Shown here piece by piece: positions 53,635 to 62,354 of a stretch of DNA of 64,000 nucleotides. Position 1 is the first letter of the stretch. Each line of letters starts with the position of its first letter. Below the pieces are notes generated by a model. That model saw only the letters and a program-made list of their open reading frames with translations. It was not told the DNA's origin and did no database searches. Source of the stretch: Flagellimonas lutaonensis. Its GTDB lineage: Bacteria; Bacteroidota; Bacteroidia; Flavobacteriales; Flavobacteriaceae. Made by a program: the position numbers and the translations under genes. The stretch is taken from positions 2,716,001 to 2,780,000 of the forward strand of contig NZ_CP011071.1 of assembly GCF_000963865.1 (NCBI RefSeq), written 5' to 3'.

Positions 53635-54072
53635 TTATGGCACGGTCTGAAAGGGGTATTTGTGCCAAAGTCTTGATAGCGTCCACGAAAAAAGCACGGT
53701 ATACACTACAATTCTCAAACGATTGGCCACTAGCAGCTTAACAGCCATTTCATGGGCGTTCTCGGCACCTGCTATAATTTTGCGGTAAAAACGTATTGTA
53801 AATTGTAGGGTATAGGCCCACATGAGTACAATGGAAACAAAAGAGCAAACGGTATAAAAACTGATTTTCTCCAACAATTGAAGGCCACTAATGACCAATT
53901 GCCCAGGTGCCAGAAGCACAATGATCCACACAATGTTCTCTGCACCATTTCTGAACCAGGTCACCAGCTCTTTTCTCGGAAAGAATTTCAAACTGGGGTA
54001 GTACGCAACCTGCAGTAGACCGAGCACCGACAAAATTGCAAAATCGAACATGAGCCGCAAAACATCAAGCAT
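53635..54072 (-). CDS. Small membrane protein of unknown function
   Basis: A 145-residue protein with about four hydrophobic segments (FAILSVLGLLQVAYY, IVWIIVLLAPGQLVI, FYTVCSFVSIVLMWAY, LRIVVYTVLFSW). I do not recognise the family. It converges with the histidine kinase gene (36-base gap) and stands alone. Compositional flow and the clean start support it as real. Confidence 0.65.
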   Translation of the reverse strand: MLDVLRLMFDFAILSVLGLLQVAYYPSLKFFPRKELVTWFRNGAENIVWIIVLLAPGQLVISGLQLLEKISFYTVCSFVSIVLMWAYTLQFTIRFYRKIIAGAENAHEMAVKLLVANRLRIVVYTVLFSWTLSRLWHKYPFQTVP

Positions 54073-54105
54073 AAACGGTACGGGTTTGATAGTTATTTCA
54101 GATAT

Positions 54106-54138
54106 ATCTAAAAATTATCTAAAAATTATCTAAAAATT
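54106..54138. repeat. Three perfect tandem copies of an 11-mer
   Basis: ATCTAAAAATT repeated at 54106-54116, 54117-54127 and 54128-54138, just upstream of the small membrane protein gene. The period of one helical turn could present a regulator site on one face, or this may simply be slippage. Confidence 0.85.
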
Positions 54139-54233
54139 GGTTCGATTAAAGTTTTCGTTTACAAAAATATAAAGATAACCTTGCTGAAACTGGGGTATTG
54201 GCAATCGCACATCTAAAGAAAACCATTATTAAA

Positions 54234-55238
54234 TTACGGCTTTTTTATCAAAGTCCCATCAGGGTATTGGGCAAAACGGCCACTTTCCTTATCATGTACA
54301 TTGTCGGCATAAGGCCACGGCCAACCGCCGAATTGGGTGGTACGGTATTCTTTCATGGCCTGTTGTATCTCTTCTTCAGTGTTCATAACAAAAGGGCCAT
54401 ATTTGGCAATGGGTTCATCAATCGGTTTGCCCTGCAACAATAGAAAATGGGCGTTTTTACCCCCAATTGTTATTTCTGCCTCCAACGAAGCATCCAATGC
54501 GATGCCAAAATTGGGATTTATCTTTTTGTCCCCGATAAAAATTTCCGATCCTTCGTAGAAATACAAGGTTCTGGTCACCGGTGTCTTGGCTTTTGGAAGC
54601 ACGTATTCAGACTCGGCATCGACATGTATGTTCCAAATGGCTACTTCGTTTTTAGGATTGGCCGCCCATGAATCGGGTGCTGGATCATTGGCTTGGGTGC
54701 CCCTGTAATTGCCGGCAATAACCTTGATGGTAGCACTTTCTTCCTTAACAATGGGAATATCCTCGTGCCAGAGCATTTTAAAATGGGAATCCACAAATTT
54801 GTCTTTCTTCGGAAGGTTGAGCCAAATCTGGAACAATTCCAGCGTATTTTCGCTGTCCGTATTCAACAGGGGAAACATCTCTGAGTGCTGCACACCACGC
54901 CCAGCGGTCATCCATTGTACATCGCCTTGGCCGAAGCGCGCCGCGGCACCCAGTGAGTCAGAATGATCACAGAAACCCTTGTTTACAATGGTAATGGTTT
55001 CAAAGCCACGGTGAGGGTGATACGGGAACCCGGGTATCGTATGCCCATGGTACATTCGCCAACCATCCTTTAGGGTAAAATCGTTGCCCAAATTCCTCCC
55101 TTCGAGGAGCTTTGGATCGGGCCCCATGTTCTCGTTTCCTTTTGGGTAATGGTCTAAATGGTAAACACAGAACAGAAACGGATCTTGTGTCTGCCATGGA
55201 AATCCCAAAGGAAAGGTTTGTAGAACGGGGTTGCCCAT
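54234..55238 (-). CDS. Pirin family protein
   Basis: A 334-residue bicupin. GWRMYHGHTIPGFPYHPHRGFETITIVNKGFCDHSDSLG holds the metal-binding His residues, and VQWMTAGRGVQHSEMFPLL is the second hallmark. Pirins bind iron; some act as quercetin dioxygenases or redox-sensing co-regulators. It appears monocistronic. The start MGNPVLQTFPLGF fits relatives from Bacteroidota. Confidence 0.9.
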   Translation of the reverse strand: MGNPVLQTFPLGFPWQTQDPFLFCVYHLDHYPKGNENMGPDPKLLEGRNLGNDFTLKDGWRMYHGHTIPGFPYHPHRGFETITIVNKGFCDHSDSLGAAARFGQGDVQWMTAGRGVQHSEMFPLLNTDSENTLELFQIWLNLPKKDKFVDSHFKMLWHEDIPIVKEESATIKVIAGNYRGTQANDPAPDSWAANPKNEVAIWNIHVDAESEYVLPKAKTPVTRTLYFYEGSEIFIGDKKINPNFGIALDASLEAEITIGGKNAHFLLLQGKPIDEPIAKYGPFVMNTEEEIQQAMKEYRTTQFGGWPWPYADNVHDKESGRFAQYPDGTLIKKP

Positions 55239-55425
55239 TTGTATATATGATCAACAAGTTACCAATAAAACATCTATGACGGCCACCCACGCCGCCAGTA
55301 ATTATGTTTCTGATTGTGGCCAGCATGAAAACCGCAGACCTGGCAGATGCATTATTGCACCTTTCTTTTGGGCGTGTAAAGCAGCAACCAATACGCAACC
55401 ACCCGAACCTATCTTTTTGACCTTT

Positions 55426-55596
55426 TCAGGCGTTGGTCAATTGCCCAATCCGTTTTTGTACCTCGTCGGCCAGTGCGTATTTGTCATCGCTTGCCGAGCG
55501 GTCTATTTTTGATAGCTCAAAAGCTTCTTTCATGAGCTTTTGGTATTGGTCCTGTAGTTTTTCGAGTTCTGTTTTTTTCTTGAATAATTTGAACAT
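55426..55596 (-). CDS. Lacal_2735-type small protein
   Basis: A 56-residue protein: MFKLFKKKTELEKLQDQYQK, LMKEAFELSKIDRSASDDKY, ALADEVQKRI and a short end. It is highly charged and helical, with no signal or membrane part. It matches what I remember as the Lacal_2735 family, small proteins seen across Flavobacteriaceae with no known role. It lies 17 bases beyond the start-distal end of the M20 gene's stop, on the same strand, so it may be co-transcribed with it. The 187 bases between it and the pirin gene hold nothing I can name. Confidence 0.75.
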   Translation of the reverse strand: MFKLFKKKTELEKLQDQYQKLMKEAFELSKIDRSASDDKYALADEVQKRIGQLTNA

Positions 55597-55613
55597 AGCA
55601 ATTTTTAAGAGGA

Positions 55614-57041
55614 TTAGTTGCCTCCGATGGGAGGTGGGCCATCAATCATTGGCTCATATTTTTCATCGCCTTTGCGGGTCTTGAATTCTTCCTTGACCTT
55701 TTCTACCAATTTCGGATTCTCAAAAAGATCGACCATTGTCATGGCCATTGCCTTTGAGGCGTAGACCATGCCCTTGTGCCCGATGCTCATGCCACCACAG
55801 GCCACTACGGCCCACGAATGCCATGGCGTGTCTTTCGGGGCTACCGTTACACTGAGGTTGATGTTGGGTACGTTCCAGCTTACATCACCCACGTCGGTAG
55901 AACCTCCACCCGGATTTTCTTCTGTTTCGCGCAATGGTTTTATTTCACTATCCATGCCCACCTCTGGTTTTCCGGTGGCCTTCTGAATGGCCTTGCCGAA
56001 GGCGATTTCTTCCTCGGTATAGGAAATGGGCCCCAACAGCTCTAGATTTTTCTGCATGATCTCTCCGCCTGCGCGGTTCACCAAGGTCTCATAAATTCCC
56101 GAAACCAGTGAAATCTTATAATCTACATTGGCCATAATGGCGGCCCCTTCGGCCATTTTTTTGACCTGCTCGTAAGTGGGCAGCATGATTTTTCGTTTTG
56201 GGTCGCGTACCCGCACCCAAATTTTTGAATAATCCGGCACCACGTTGACCACCTGCCCACCGTCTTGAATGTGATAGTGGATGCGCGAGGTGGGCCTGAT
56301 GTGTTCGCGATAATAGTTTATGCCGGTGGTGTAGAGCTCGAGGGCGTCTGAGGCACTACGGCCGTTCCATGGGTCAGCGGAAGCATGTGCCGCCTGGCCA
56401 TAGAATTCAACAATAAAGTCGATGAGCGACAACCCGCTCTGTACATCGGCTTCTATGTTTGCACCTGGGTGCCAACTGATGTTGACATCGACGTCGTCCC
56501 AAAGTCCGGCTTTAACCATCCATACTTTTGCAAAGTACTTTTCTTCGGCCGGAGTACCCAAAAATTTTACCGTTCCCTTTAACTTTCCCGCCTCAATGAG
56601 TTCTTTGATGGCGATGGCCGACCCCAGACTTGCCGCACCGAACATGTTATGTCCGCACCCATGTCCGGCAGCCCCGTCCTTTAACGGTTCTTTGGTCGGT
56701 TGTGCTTTTTGCGATATGCCGGGTAGGGCATCGAACTCACCCAAAATACTGATTACAGGCTTTCCAGAACCATAAGTAGCTGTAAAAGCGGTAGGTATGT
56801 CTGCGACACCACGGGTTACCTTCATGCCATTCTTTTCGGCATAGTCAGCTAAAATCTTTGATGATTGGTTTTCTTCAAAGGCCGTCTCTGCCAGTGCCCA
56901 AATCGAGTCGCTGATTTTGATAAGGTTTTCTTTATGGCTTTCCACCGAGGCGATAACAGCTTTTTTGTTGGTATTCATTTTTTGTGCCGAAAGGGTAATG
57001 CTTGCACTTATTAAAATCCCTAAAAGTAGTGCTCTCCTCAT
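55614..57041 (-). CDS. Exported M20 amidohydrolase (AbgB-like)
   Basis: A 475-residue metallohydrolase with a signal peptide (RRALLLGILISASITLSAQ). Metal and catalytic landmarks are ILGEFDALPG, GAAGHGCGHNMFGAASLGSAIA, TPAEEKYFAKVWM and HPGANIEADVQSG; the dimerisation domain contains AAHASADPWNGRSA. The closest named relative is AbgB, a p-aminobenzoyl-glutamate hydrolase subunit. Many exported Bacteroidota members have unknown substrates. It probably acts in the periplasm on an N-acyl amino acid or peptide-like bond. The 299 bases upstream contain no gene; they are AT-rich and should hold two divergent promoters. Confidence 0.88.
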   Translation of the reverse strand: MRRALLLGILISASITLSAQKMNTNKKAVIASVESHKENLIKISDSIWALAETAFEENQSSKILADYAEKNGMKVTRGVADIPTAFTATYGSGKPVISILGEFDALPGISQKAQPTKEPLKDGAAGHGCGHNMFGAASLGSAIAIKELIEAGKLKGTVKFLGTPAEEKYFAKVWMVKAGLWDDVDVNISWHPGANIEADVQSGLSLIDFIVEFYGQAAHASADPWNGRSASDALELYTTGINYYREHIRPTSRIHYHIQDGGQVVNVVPDYSKIWVRVRDPKRKIMLPTYEQVKKMAEGAAIMANVDYKISLVSGIYETLVNRAGGEIMQKNLELLGPISYTEEEIAFGKAIQKATGKPEVGMDSEIKPLRETEENPGGGSTDVGDVSWNVPNINLSVTVAPKDTPWHSWAVVACGGMSIGHKGMVYASKAMAMTMVDLFENPKLVEKVKEEFKTRKGDEKYEPMIDGPPPIGGN

Positions 57042-57340
57042 CTTTATAATTGAATTAGATTTTCATTGATGTAGTGTAATTTTAGTTTCGAAACTAAAAA
57101 ACAGGTTAGGTAAATATAGCATTTTCAAAGCTTACAAAGAAGTGTTAGCAATTGAAGGAACATGAAGGGTTCAAAAAAAACGTATTGCCGGTTTATCCCA
57201 TTTCTATCAATCTAAAAGACTTTAGGGTGCATTTTGTCGAGAAAAGTATTCGAAATGCAATATTAAATTCTTTTATATGTTAATAATCAAGTATTTATGA
57301 GACGTACAAAAATTGGAAAACAATTTAACTTCTTCTGTAT

Positions 57341-58390
57341 ATGAAACTATTAAATCGAATAACATTACTACTCTTTATCGGATTGCTATTTGGTGGGTGC
57401 AGTGCCACAAATAGACTTACCTTAAGTGCCCCGGAGCCGGCACGTATTGCCATTCCATCTGATGTAATGAAGATTGGCATCATCAATCGAAGTATTGCTT
57501 CGGAAGAAAATAAGAATATAGACCAAATCGATAAAATTCTGTCATTGGAAGGCCTTAAACTTGACAAAGAAGGGGCAGAGGCAGCCATTACAGGTTTACA
57601 AGATGAGCTATCACGATTTGTGAAGTATGAACGGGTTGATATTATTGAGAACAGCAATGTGCAACGAAAAGGTCTTGGGATATTTCCTGCTGCGTTAAGT
57701 TGGCAAGATGTAGATAGAATCTGTAGTGAGAACGACGTGGATTTGTTGATTTCCTTGGAATTTTTTGATACTGATACAAAGGCCAATGTTGCGGCCACGT
57801 TGGTAGAGGTTCCCAATAATATTGGTGTTAAGGCTAAGGTACCGCATACAAAGGTTACTTTGAATACTGTTATTAAAAGTGGTTGGCGCGTATATTACCC
57901 ACGAACAAAGGTTATTTTGGATGAATTTGCCTCCAACAACCTAGTAACTTCTACAGGACAAGGAATAAATCCCGTTAAAGCTTTGGAAGCGGTAATTGGA
58001 AGAAAGGAGGCTGTTTTGCAGAACAGTACCTACATTGGCAATCTCTATGGCTTGGATACTAGGCCTAAAAGTAGAAGAGTCTTGAGGGACTATTTTGTTG
58101 CTGGCACGGATAATTTTGTCGTGGCCCGCAGAAGGGCACAGGCCGGTGACTGGGAGGGCGCCGCACAATTATGGGAACAAGATGTGAACAATCCTAAAGG
58201 CAAAATTGCTGGTCGGGCCTGTTACAATATGGCGATTATCAATGAAATAAATGGCAATTTAGAGGCAGCCATTGATTGGGCCTCAAAATCGTACTCTGAC
58301 TATGGAACCAAGGAGGCATTGCGCTACATTAACGTTTTGAGAAATAGAATCAATGACGAACGAATGGTAAATCAGCAATTATCCAAATAA
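57341..58390 (+). CDS. DUF6340 family lipoprotein
   Basis: A 349-residue lipoprotein: signal plus lipobox (LLFGGC, Cys near 20), then RLTLSAPEPARIAIPSDVMKIGIINRS. A TolB/CsgG-like mixed region (WQDVDRICSENDVDLLISLEFFDTDT) and C-terminal TPR-like helices (GDWEGAAQLWEQDVNNPKGKIAGRACYNMAIINEINGNLEAAIDWA) follow. The family is Bacteroidota-specific with no known function; an outer-membrane-linked role is likely from the lipid anchor. Confidence 0.85.
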   Translation: MKLLNRITLLLFIGLLFGGCSATNRLTLSAPEPARIAIPSDVMKIGIINRSIASEENKNIDQIDKILSLEGLKLDKEGAEAAITGLQDELSRFVKYERVDIIENSNVQRKGLGIFPAALSWQDVDRICSENDVDLLISLEFFDTDTKANVAATLVEVPNNIGVKAKVPHTKVTLNTVIKSGWRVYYPRTKVILDEFASNNLVTSTGQGINPVKALEAVIGRKEAVLQNSTYIGNLYGLDTRPKSRRVLRDYFVAGTDNFVVARRRAQAGDWEGAAQLWEQDVNNPKGKIAGRACYNMAIINEINGNLEAAIDWASKSYSDYGTKEALRYINVLRNRINDERMVNQQLSK

Positions 58391-58431
58391 CATTCCAGTC
58401 CAAGGTTAATATTTGCAATTAAAATTGCTAC

Positions 58432-59742
58432 TTATAACAGCGCCTTCTTATAGGTTTGAAGACAGCGTTCACGTGCTTCTTTATGGTCGACCATCTTGGA
58501 AGGATATGCACTGGTACCATATTCGGGCACCCATTCTTGAATGTATTTTTTGTTTTTGTCAAATTTTTCTACTTGGGTCATCGGGTTAAAAATACGAAAG
58601 TAAGGTGCGGCATCTACGCCACTGCCGGCGGCCCATTGCCAGTTGCCCACGTTGCTGGCCATTTCATAATCCAACAGTTTCTCGGCAAAATACGCCTCGC
58701 CCCATCGCCAGTCTATCAAAAGGTGTTTGCATAGAAAACTGGCCACCAACATGCGCACCCGGTTGTGCATGTAACCTGTATTGTTCAGTTGCCGCATACC
58801 TGCATCTACCAATGCAAAACCGGTTTTGCCCTCTTTCCAGCGTTCAAACTCTTCTTGGTTGTTGCGCCATTCGATGCGGTCGTATTTTGGTTTGAAGGCT
58901 TTGTCGACAGTTTTTGGATAGTGCCAAAGGATCTGCATAAAAAATTCGCGCCAAATGAGTTCGCTCCAGAACACTTCTTTTTTTTCGGCAATGGCCTTCT
59001 TGACCATCTTTCTGATGGATACCGTTCCGAAACGTAAATGGGGCCCTAGGCGAGAGGTGCCGTTTTGCTTGGCTGGGTAGTTTCTGGTATCTTCATAATT
59101 GGCGATAAGCTCAGACGATACGTTGTAGTCGGGAACTTTTATTCCGGAAGTTTTAAAGCCCAAATCACTTAACGAAAGATTTGGCAGACGGCTATGTTCC
59201 ACAAAGTTTTTAAAAAGTGGTTCGATGGCATGTTCTCTCAGGTGTTTGTCGGGGTCAAACACCTCTTTCCACTTATTTTTGTAAGGGGTGTACACTACGT
59301 AGGGGTCGCCATCACTTTTCAGTACTTCGTCCTTTTCAAAAATAACCTGATCTTTAAAGGTTTTGAAAGAGCCCCCTTTTTCTTCAAGCAGTTGTTTTAT
59401 GGCAGCATCACGCTTTTTGGCATAGGGTTCATAATCGTGGTTGGTGAACACTGTGTCAACATCGTATTCTTCAATCAATCTAGAAAATACTGCATCGGGC
59501 TTGCCCTGATAGATGGCCAAACTGCTTTGCACCCTGTCTTGTAGCTCAGAGCGCATCTTTTGCAAGGTCTCAAATATAAAGGTGACCCGGGCATCGTCTT
59601 CTGGCAGGAAATCCAAAATTTCTGTATCAAATATGAAGATGGGCATCACGGGCCGCCTACTGGTCAAAGCTTGGTAGAGCCCCACATTGTCATGTAGTCT
59701 TAAGTCCCTTCGAAACCAAAAAACATTGATCTTATCGCTCAT
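58432..59742 (-). CDS. Cryptochrome / deoxyribodipyrimidine photolyase
   Basis: 436 residues from the ATG at 59742; the longer frame adds 20 unrelated residues. INVFWFRRDLRLHDNVGLYQAL opens the antenna domain. The FAD-binding half has RLGPHLRFGTVSIRKMV, WSELIWREFFMQIL, GMRQLNNTGYMHNRVRMLVASFL and ASNVGNWQWAAGSGVDAAPYFRIFNP. It should repair cyclobutane pyrimidine dimers with blue light; a cryptochrome role cannot be excluded. Its ATG overlaps the TGA of the SDR gene by one base, in an SRPBCC-SDR-photolyase run. Confidence 0.93.
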   Translation of the reverse strand: MSDKINVFWFRRDLRLHDNVGLYQALTSRRPVMPIFIFDTEILDFLPEDDARVTFIFETLQKMRSELQDRVQSSLAIYQGKPDAVFSRLIEEYDVDTVFTNHDYEPYAKKRDAAIKQLLEEKGGSFKTFKDQVIFEKDEVLKSDGDPYVVYTPYKNKWKEVFDPDKHLREHAIEPLFKNFVEHSRLPNLSLSDLGFKTSGIKVPDYNVSSELIANYEDTRNYPAKQNGTSRLGPHLRFGTVSIRKMVKKAIAEKKEVFWSELIWREFFMQILWHYPKTVDKAFKPKYDRIEWRNNQEEFERWKEGKTGFALVDAGMRQLNNTGYMHNRVRMLVASFLCKHLLIDWRWGEAYFAEKLLDYEMASNVGNWQWAAGSGVDAAPYFRIFNPMTQVEKFDKNKKYIQEWVPEYGTSAYPSKMVDHKEARERCLQTYKKALL

Positions 59743-60434
59743 CAATTTATGTTCAAAGTTGAAATGCCCCCATCGACACCCAATATTTGGCCGGTAATCC
59801 AACTACTGCCGCCATTTAGTAAAAATACCGCGGTTTCTGCGATATCCCCGGGTTTGCCCACCCTTTTCAAAGGATGTCTCTCAGACATGGTCTCTTTCTT
59901 TTTGTCGTTGTTGAGCAAGCGACTTGCCAATGGGGTATCGACCAACGAGGGGGCAATACAATTAACCCTGACCTTTGGGGCATATTCAGCGGCCAAAGCT
60001 TTTGCAAAACCCTCAATAGCTCCCTTGGCGGCGGCGACACTTGTATGAAAAGGCATTCCCACCCCGACGGCAACGGTACTGAAAAAGACCATACTCGAAT
60101 GTTCGGCCATTTTGGGCATGATGGTCTTTACGACCTTTACCATTGAAAAGAAGTTGATATCCATGTCTTCTTTGAAAGTTTCCATGGATAACATTTTCAA
60201 AGGCTTTAAATTGATCGTACCCGGACAATAGGCAAAACCGTGGATTTTTTCAGGTATTTGGTCGCTGTCCAGTTCGTCACGGGTGGCATCAAAGGGTATG
60301 TGGGTAGTATTTGAACCATCCAGCCCTTCCTTGGTTCTAGAGGCGACGCATACATTGTGATTTTGCGAAAGTTTATTGGCCATTTCCAGGCCAATGCCAT
60401 GCGAGCCACCTATCAACACTATATTTTTTTTCAT
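59742..60434 (-). CDS. Short-chain dehydrogenase-like protein lacking the catalytic Tyr
   Basis: A 230-residue Rossmann protein: LIGGSHGIGLEMANKL (NAD(P) loop), FAYCPGTINLKPL, VFFSTVAVGVGMPFHTSVAAAKGAIEGFAKALAAEYAPKVRVNCIAPSLVDTPL, and GGSSWITGQILGVDGG. The usual YxxxK reads VAAAK here, so the active-site Tyr is replaced by Val while the Lys stays. This may alter or abolish ordinary dehydrogenase chemistry. It lies between the SRPBCC gene (2-base gap) and the photolyase gene (1-base overlap), a grouping also seen in other bacteria. Confidence 0.88.
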   Translation of the reverse strand: MKKNIVLIGGSHGIGLEMANKLSQNHNVCVASRTKEGLDGSNTTHIPFDATRDELDSDQIPEKIHGFAYCPGTINLKPLKMLSMETFKEDMDINFFSMVKVVKTIMPKMAEHSSMVFFSTVAVGVGMPFHTSVAAAKGAIEGFAKALAAEYAPKVRVNCIAPSLVDTPLASRLLNNDKKKETMSERHPLKRVGKPGDIAETAVFLLNGGSSWITGQILGVDGGISTLNIN

Positions 60435-60436
60435 CT

Positions 60437-60928
60437 TTATGTTAGTTCAAATTCACTTTTATATCCTTCGAAGGCACCAAAAAGTTCAATCAATTTTTCT
60501 AGTCGGTATTGAAAAATTTCATTCAATTGCTTTTTTACCAGCCATGGCTGTACCCATTGTCCAATGATTCCGAAAGGTATTTTGTAGTCAATGAGGTCTT
60601 CCATTTCAACACCGCCCTCAATTTCCCTAAGAAAATGTTTGTGGTGCCATAGGTCATAGGGGCCAAACCGCTGCTCGTCAACAAAATATTCCCCTTCTTT
60701 CACATGGGTGATTTCGGTGACCCATTTGGTTGAATAGCCCTTAAAAGGCTTTACGACATATTGGATGATCTGGCCTTGGTACATGGGCCTGTCGGCCCCG
60801 GACAAAATTTGAAAACCCATATGGTCTGGCGTAATTACCTGTAAGTTTCTAGGGTCTGATAGAAACTCCCATGCTTCAGACTTCGAGATGGGGAGGGCTT
60901 GTTTGGCCCAAAGACGGTATAGCTTCAT
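60437..60928 (-). CDS. SRPBCC family protein (photolyase-linked)
   Basis: A 163-residue cytoplasmic protein: LWAKQALPISKSEAWEFLSDPRNLQVITPDHMGFQIL, then WVTEITHVKEGEYFVDEQRFGPYDLWHHKHFLRE and a final helix. This is the START/Bet v 1-like SRPBCC fold, which binds hydrophobic ligands. It is first in the three-gene light-repair run. A carotenoid- or flavin-related ligand would be speculation. Confidence 0.88.
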   Translation of the reverse strand: MKLYRLWAKQALPISKSEAWEFLSDPRNLQVITPDHMGFQILSGADRPMYQGQIIQYVVKPFKGYSTKWVTEITHVKEGEYFVDEQRFGPYDLWHHKHFLREIEGGVEMEDLIDYKIPFGIIGQWVQPWLVKKQLNEIFQYRLEKLIELFGAFEGYKSEFELT

Positions 60929-60953
60929 TTTTAAGTTTTAACAAAAATAGCGA

Positions 60954-61002
60954 GCATTTTGTTTAATAAAAATATTAAATAGTTAAACAATTAATAAAAT
61001 GC
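60954..61002. promoter_or_regulatory. Inverted repeats in the promoter region of the photolyase run
   Basis: TTGTTTAA (60959-60966) and TTAAACAA (60983-60990) are a perfect inverted repeat. GCATTTT (60954-60960) and AAAATGC (60996-61002) form a second, outer pair with a slightly different centre. They lie about 30 bases upstream of the SRPBCC start, in the gap to a divergent gene. An operator for a regulator of one or both genes is a fair reading. Confidence 0.5.
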
Positions 61003-61099
61003 GGAGCAGACATCATCGTTCACCGTAAATCTTGAATATTCAGCGGATTGCTAAGGTGGCTATGCCGCTTGTTTGTATCTTTCAGCAGTAAAATTGGTC

Positions 61100-62254
61100 A
61101 TGAGAACACTGGTTTACATTGTCATATTTCTTGGTTCTGCGTTTTCGTGGGCGCAAGGCGACATTCAGGTGGTTGGCGATTTGCCTCAACAGATTTTTGA
61201 AACATCTGGGTTGATTTATTACGACGGTAAACTGATAACCCATAACGATTCGGGCAATTTGGCCCAATTGTATGAGTTGGATACCGTCAGTTTAGAAATT
61301 ACCCGAACGGTTACCATTGAAAACGCGACCAATGTTGATTGGGAAGATATCGCTCAAGACGATGCATATATTTATGTGGGCGATATTGGCAACAACAATG
61401 GCGATCGGCAGAACCTCGCCGTCCTCAAAATAGCCAAACAAGACTACTACACCTCGGATACCGTGGTCGCAGAACGGATTGATTTTTTTTATGAAGACCA
61501 AGAAGATTTTACCACTACGCCCAACAGCGATTGGGATGCAGAAGCCCTTTTTGTGTTGGGCGAAGATTTGGTGATCCTTACAAAACAGTGGCAGGCGCAA
61601 GGTGCCGTTGCGTATCGAATTCCCAAATTTCCCGGGGCCTTTTTAGCAGAGCGTTTGGGTAGCTATCCGGTAAACGGCCTGGTGACCGGGGCAACCTTTG
61701 ACCCGCAATCCAATGAACTCTATTTGGTGGGCTACAACCAATTTTTGGCACCTTTCTTTATGTTTTTTGATGGGGTTGGGGAGCAGGATATTTTTTCAGG
61801 CGAGGTAAAGAAAACAAATCTTAATGTGGGTTTTGCCCAGATAGAGGCCATTGAAAAAGTGGATTCGTTGTTTTACGCCACTTCAGAACAGTTTAATAAT
61901 TCGAATCCGCCCATTAGTTCAGCATCCAGACTGTTCCGGTTTTCATTGGATACCGATGAGGTTCCCGTTGAGGAGGAGGAAGAACCGCAAAATCCTCCTA
62001 AGATGGCCAATGACAATGACCAATTACTTCTTTACAAGCCTTTTGAATCCAATATGTTAAATTATCGATTGAATACCAACCGGGCCATATTTGGCATGGG
62101 TATTTTTGATGCCAGTGGCCGACAAGTACAGTTTGTGCCACTTGAAGAATTACGAAACGACACAATAGACTTATCCACCTTGGGACCATCCGTATATTAC
62201 TTCACATTTTTCTTGAGGGGAAAAACGCTTTCCAAGCCCTTTTTCAAGTACTAG
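61100..62254 (+). CDS. Exported protein with T9SS type A sorting tail
   Basis: 384 residues from the ATG at 61100, which gives a clean signal peptide (MRTLVYIVIFLGSAFSWAQ). The body resembles a beta-propeller-like protein (SGLIYYDGKLITHNDSGN, VDWEDIAQDDAYIYVGDIGNN, DAEALFVLGEDLVILTK). After an acidic linker (EVPVEEEEEPQNPP) the last 70 residues look like a type A C-terminal signal of the type IX secretion system (MGIFDASGRQVQF, IDLSTLGPSVYYFTFFL). It is therefore probably moved to the cell surface or released. Substrate unknown. Confidence 0.75.
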   Translation: MRTLVYIVIFLGSAFSWAQGDIQVVGDLPQQIFETSGLIYYDGKLITHNDSGNLAQLYELDTVSLEITRTVTIENATNVDWEDIAQDDAYIYVGDIGNNNGDRQNLAVLKIAKQDYYTSDTVVAERIDFFYEDQEDFTTTPNSDWDAEALFVLGEDLVILTKQWQAQGAVAYRIPKFPGAFLAERLGSYPVNGLVTGATFDPQSNELYLVGYNQFLAPFFMFFDGVGEQDIFSGEVKKTNLNVGFAQIEAIEKVDSLFYATSEQFNNSNPPISSASRLFRFSLDTDEVPVEEEEEPQNPPKMANDNDQLLLYKPFESNMLNYRLNTNRAIFGMGIFDASGRQVQFVPLEELRNDTIDLSTLGPSVYYFTFFLRGKTLSKPFFKY

Positions 62255-62316
62255 GCATGGCCTTTTACAGATATACTTTAAGCTTATTTTAACAAATATG
62301 CCATGTCAATATTGGT

Positions 62317-62324
62317 TAGCTTTG
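62317..62324 (+). promoter_or_regulatory. Possible -7 box for the DUF2911 gene
   Basis: TAGCTTTG fits TAnnTTTG about 30 bases before the ATG at 62355. No clear TTG at the matching upstream distance. Confidence 0.35.
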
Positions 62325-62354
62325 CTGTACTAACAATTTAAAAACACTATCAAA

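Noticed and set aside
55239-55425. A small membrane protein gene between pirin and the Lacal_2735 gene
   Set aside because: No single frame gives a coherent protein. The longest - strand frame runs into the pirin gene with a wrong-frame translation.
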